From: an uncultured Planctomycetota bacterium
GTDB lineage: Bacteria; Planctomycetota; UBA1135; GCA-002686595
Reading direction: 5' to 3'
DNA length: 7,923 bases
Assembly: GCA_903829565.1 (NCBI GenBank)
Contig: CAIKQM010000119.1
Span: 1 to 7,923 of the forward strand
The notes under the pieces: model-generated
The model's input: only the letters and a program-made list of their open reading frames with translations
The model's database searches: none
Told to the model about the DNA's origin: nothing
Part shown: in pieces, positions 7,202-7,923 of the stretch
Position numbering within the stretch: position 1 is the stretch's first letter
Layout: the number at the start of each line of letters is the position of its first letter
Made by a program: the position numbers and the translations under genes

Positions 7202-7738
7202 ATGAAAACTCTGGCCGTCTATTGCGGTTCGTCCAGCGGTGTACGCCCCGCCTACACCCGCGCAGCACGCGAGTTGGGCATCGAGTTGGCGCGCCGCAAC
7301 ATCGAGTTGGTCTACGGTGGTAGCAACGTGGGACTGATGGGTGTGACCGCGGATGCTGTGCTCGAGCACGGTGGTCATGTGTACGGCGTGATCCCGCGCT
7401 GTCTGGTCGAGCGCGAAGTGGCGCACACTGGGTGCACGCACCTCTCGATGGTCGAGACGATGCACGAGCGCAAGATCCTGATGGCGCAACGCGCGGATGC
7501 GTTCCTCGCGCTGCCGGGTGGCTTTGGGACCTTTGATGAGCTGTGCGAGGTAGTGACCTGGAATCAGCTCGAGATCCATGACAAGCCAGTTGGACTCATG
7601 GACATCGAAGGCTATTGGCAAGCGCTGATTGGCTTCGTAGAGCAAGGTGTGCGCGAGGGCTTTGTGCCGGCTCGCACACGCGAACGCATCTTGGTTGAGC
7701 GCGATGTGACGCGCATGTTGGACCTGCTTGGGTACTAG
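7202..7738 (+). CDS. LOG-family protein (putative cytokinin riboside 5'-monophosphate phosphoribohydrolase)
   Basis: This is a 178-residue cytosolic protein of typical LOG / TIGR00730 length. The Rossmann-type nucleotide-binding fold shows CGSSSG (8-13), the glycine motif YGGSNVGLMG (38-47), the MHERK segment (87-91) and the signature PGGFGTFDE (105-113). Family enzymes hydrolyse nucleoside 5'-monophosphates, in plants cytokinin ribotides, to free base and ribose 5-phosphate. In bacteria the natural substrate is often simply AMP or another purine monophosphate and the physiological role is usually unclear. All signature residues are present, so it is expected to be active. It is in an operon with lipoprotein genes on both sides, which says little about its substrate. 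Its stop codon TAG is part of the AGGA ribosome site of the next gene, suggesting translational coupling. Confidence 0.93.
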   Translation: MKTLAVYCGSSSGVRPAYTRAARELGIELARRNIELVYGGSNVGLMGVTADAVLEHGGHVYGVIPRCLVEREVAHTGCTHLSMVETMHERKILMAQRADAFLALPGGFGTFDELCEVVTWNQLEIHDKPVGLMDIEGYWQALIGFVEQGVREGFVPARTRERILVERDVTRMLDLLGY

Positions 7739-7740
7739 GA
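7737..7740 (+). promoter_or_regulatory. Ribosome binding site overlapping the LOG stop codon
   Basis: AGGA begins inside the TAG stop (7736-7738) and ends six bases before the ATG at 7747. Ribosomes finishing the LOG gene would terminate on this site, so coupled translation is plausible. Confidence 0.45.
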
Positions 7741-7746
7741 ACGTCT

Positions 7747-7923
7747 ATGCACACACGACTACGCAACCCCACCGGACTCTTCGTCATACTCGCGGGCTTG
7801 CAGCTTTCCGCATGCGAGCAACCGGCTGCACCTCAAGTAGTGCCGCAGCCTCCTGTTGAGGCTCCTACTCCGCCGGCTGCAAGTGTTGAAACTGATTGCT
7901 CCGCGCCTTTGGAAGATGCGGAG
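7747..7923 (+). CDS. Lipoprotein, N-terminal part (3' end outside window), possible paralogue of the TPR-thioredoxin lipoprotein
   Basis: Fifty-nine codons are open from the ATG to the window end. The start MHTRLRNPTGLFVILAGL is a lipoprotein signal ending in lipobox LSAC (Cys 23). A Pro/Ala-rich linker follows, then VETDC (second Cys) and an acidic stretch. The TPR-thioredoxin lipoprotein two genes upstream has the same order: lipobox Cys, Pro/Ala linker, LETEC, acidic Pro-rich stretch. A shared origin, and possibly the same TPR-thioredoxin domains downstream, is inferred, but the diagnostic part lies beyond the window. The gene starts eight bases after the LOG stop and is the third gene of the same operon. 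That it is a lipoprotein is well supported; its function is open. Confidence 0.72.
   Translation, partial: MHTRLRNPTGLFVILAGLQLSACEQPAAPQVVPQPPVEAPTPPAASVETDCSAPLEDAE

Overview
The window is about 7.9 kb of GC-rich, gene-dense bacterial DNA with five complete protein genes and two genes cut by the window edges. The protein mix is exported lipoproteins with Pro/Ala-rich linkers, a secreted protein of repeated carboxypeptidase-regulatory-like modules, an ACE-like M2 peptidase and a membrane polyferredoxin fused to TPRs. Together with weak or variable Shine-Dalgarno sites, this suggests Planctomycetota or a similar Gram-negative lineage with a large periplasmic proteome. That placement is an inference; there is no marker gene here.

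Layout. Positions 2-484 (+) hold the C-terminal end of an unrecognised protein. It converges with 511-2310 (-), a secreted multi-module beta-sandwich protein. A 58-base divergent gap leads to 2369-4078 (+), a NapH/CcoG-type 4Fe-4S membrane protein with a C-terminal TPR domain. Its stop overlaps by 7 bases the stop of 4072-5883 (-), an exported M2-family zinc dipeptidase, and a hairpin sits on the two stop codons. A 118-base divergent control region (5884-6001) carries an 8-bp inverted repeat and overlapping -10-like sequences. From it a rightward operon starts: 6002-7177 (TPR plus thioredoxin-like lipoprotein), 7202-7738 (LOG-family phosphoribohydrolase) and 7747 to the window end (another lipoprotein, cut off).

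How they fit. Most products are predicted to act in the membrane or periplasm. The first and third genes of the rightward operon share an N-terminal plan: lipobox Cys, Pro/Ala-rich linker, then an ET[D/E]C motif. They may be duplicated thiol-redox lipoproteins flanking a cytosolic nucleotide-processing enzyme. The polyferredoxin could move electrons across the membrane, but nothing in the sequence links it directly to the thioredoxin-like protein.

No tRNA, rRNA, CRISPR array, insertion sequence or phage gene was seen, and there is no stretch above 300 bases without a gene. The most unusual points are the polyferredoxin-TPR fusion, the paralogue-like lipoprotein pair around LOG, the Asp-to-Ser change in the M2 peptidase zinc region, and the concentration of CTAG sites in the short intergenic gaps.
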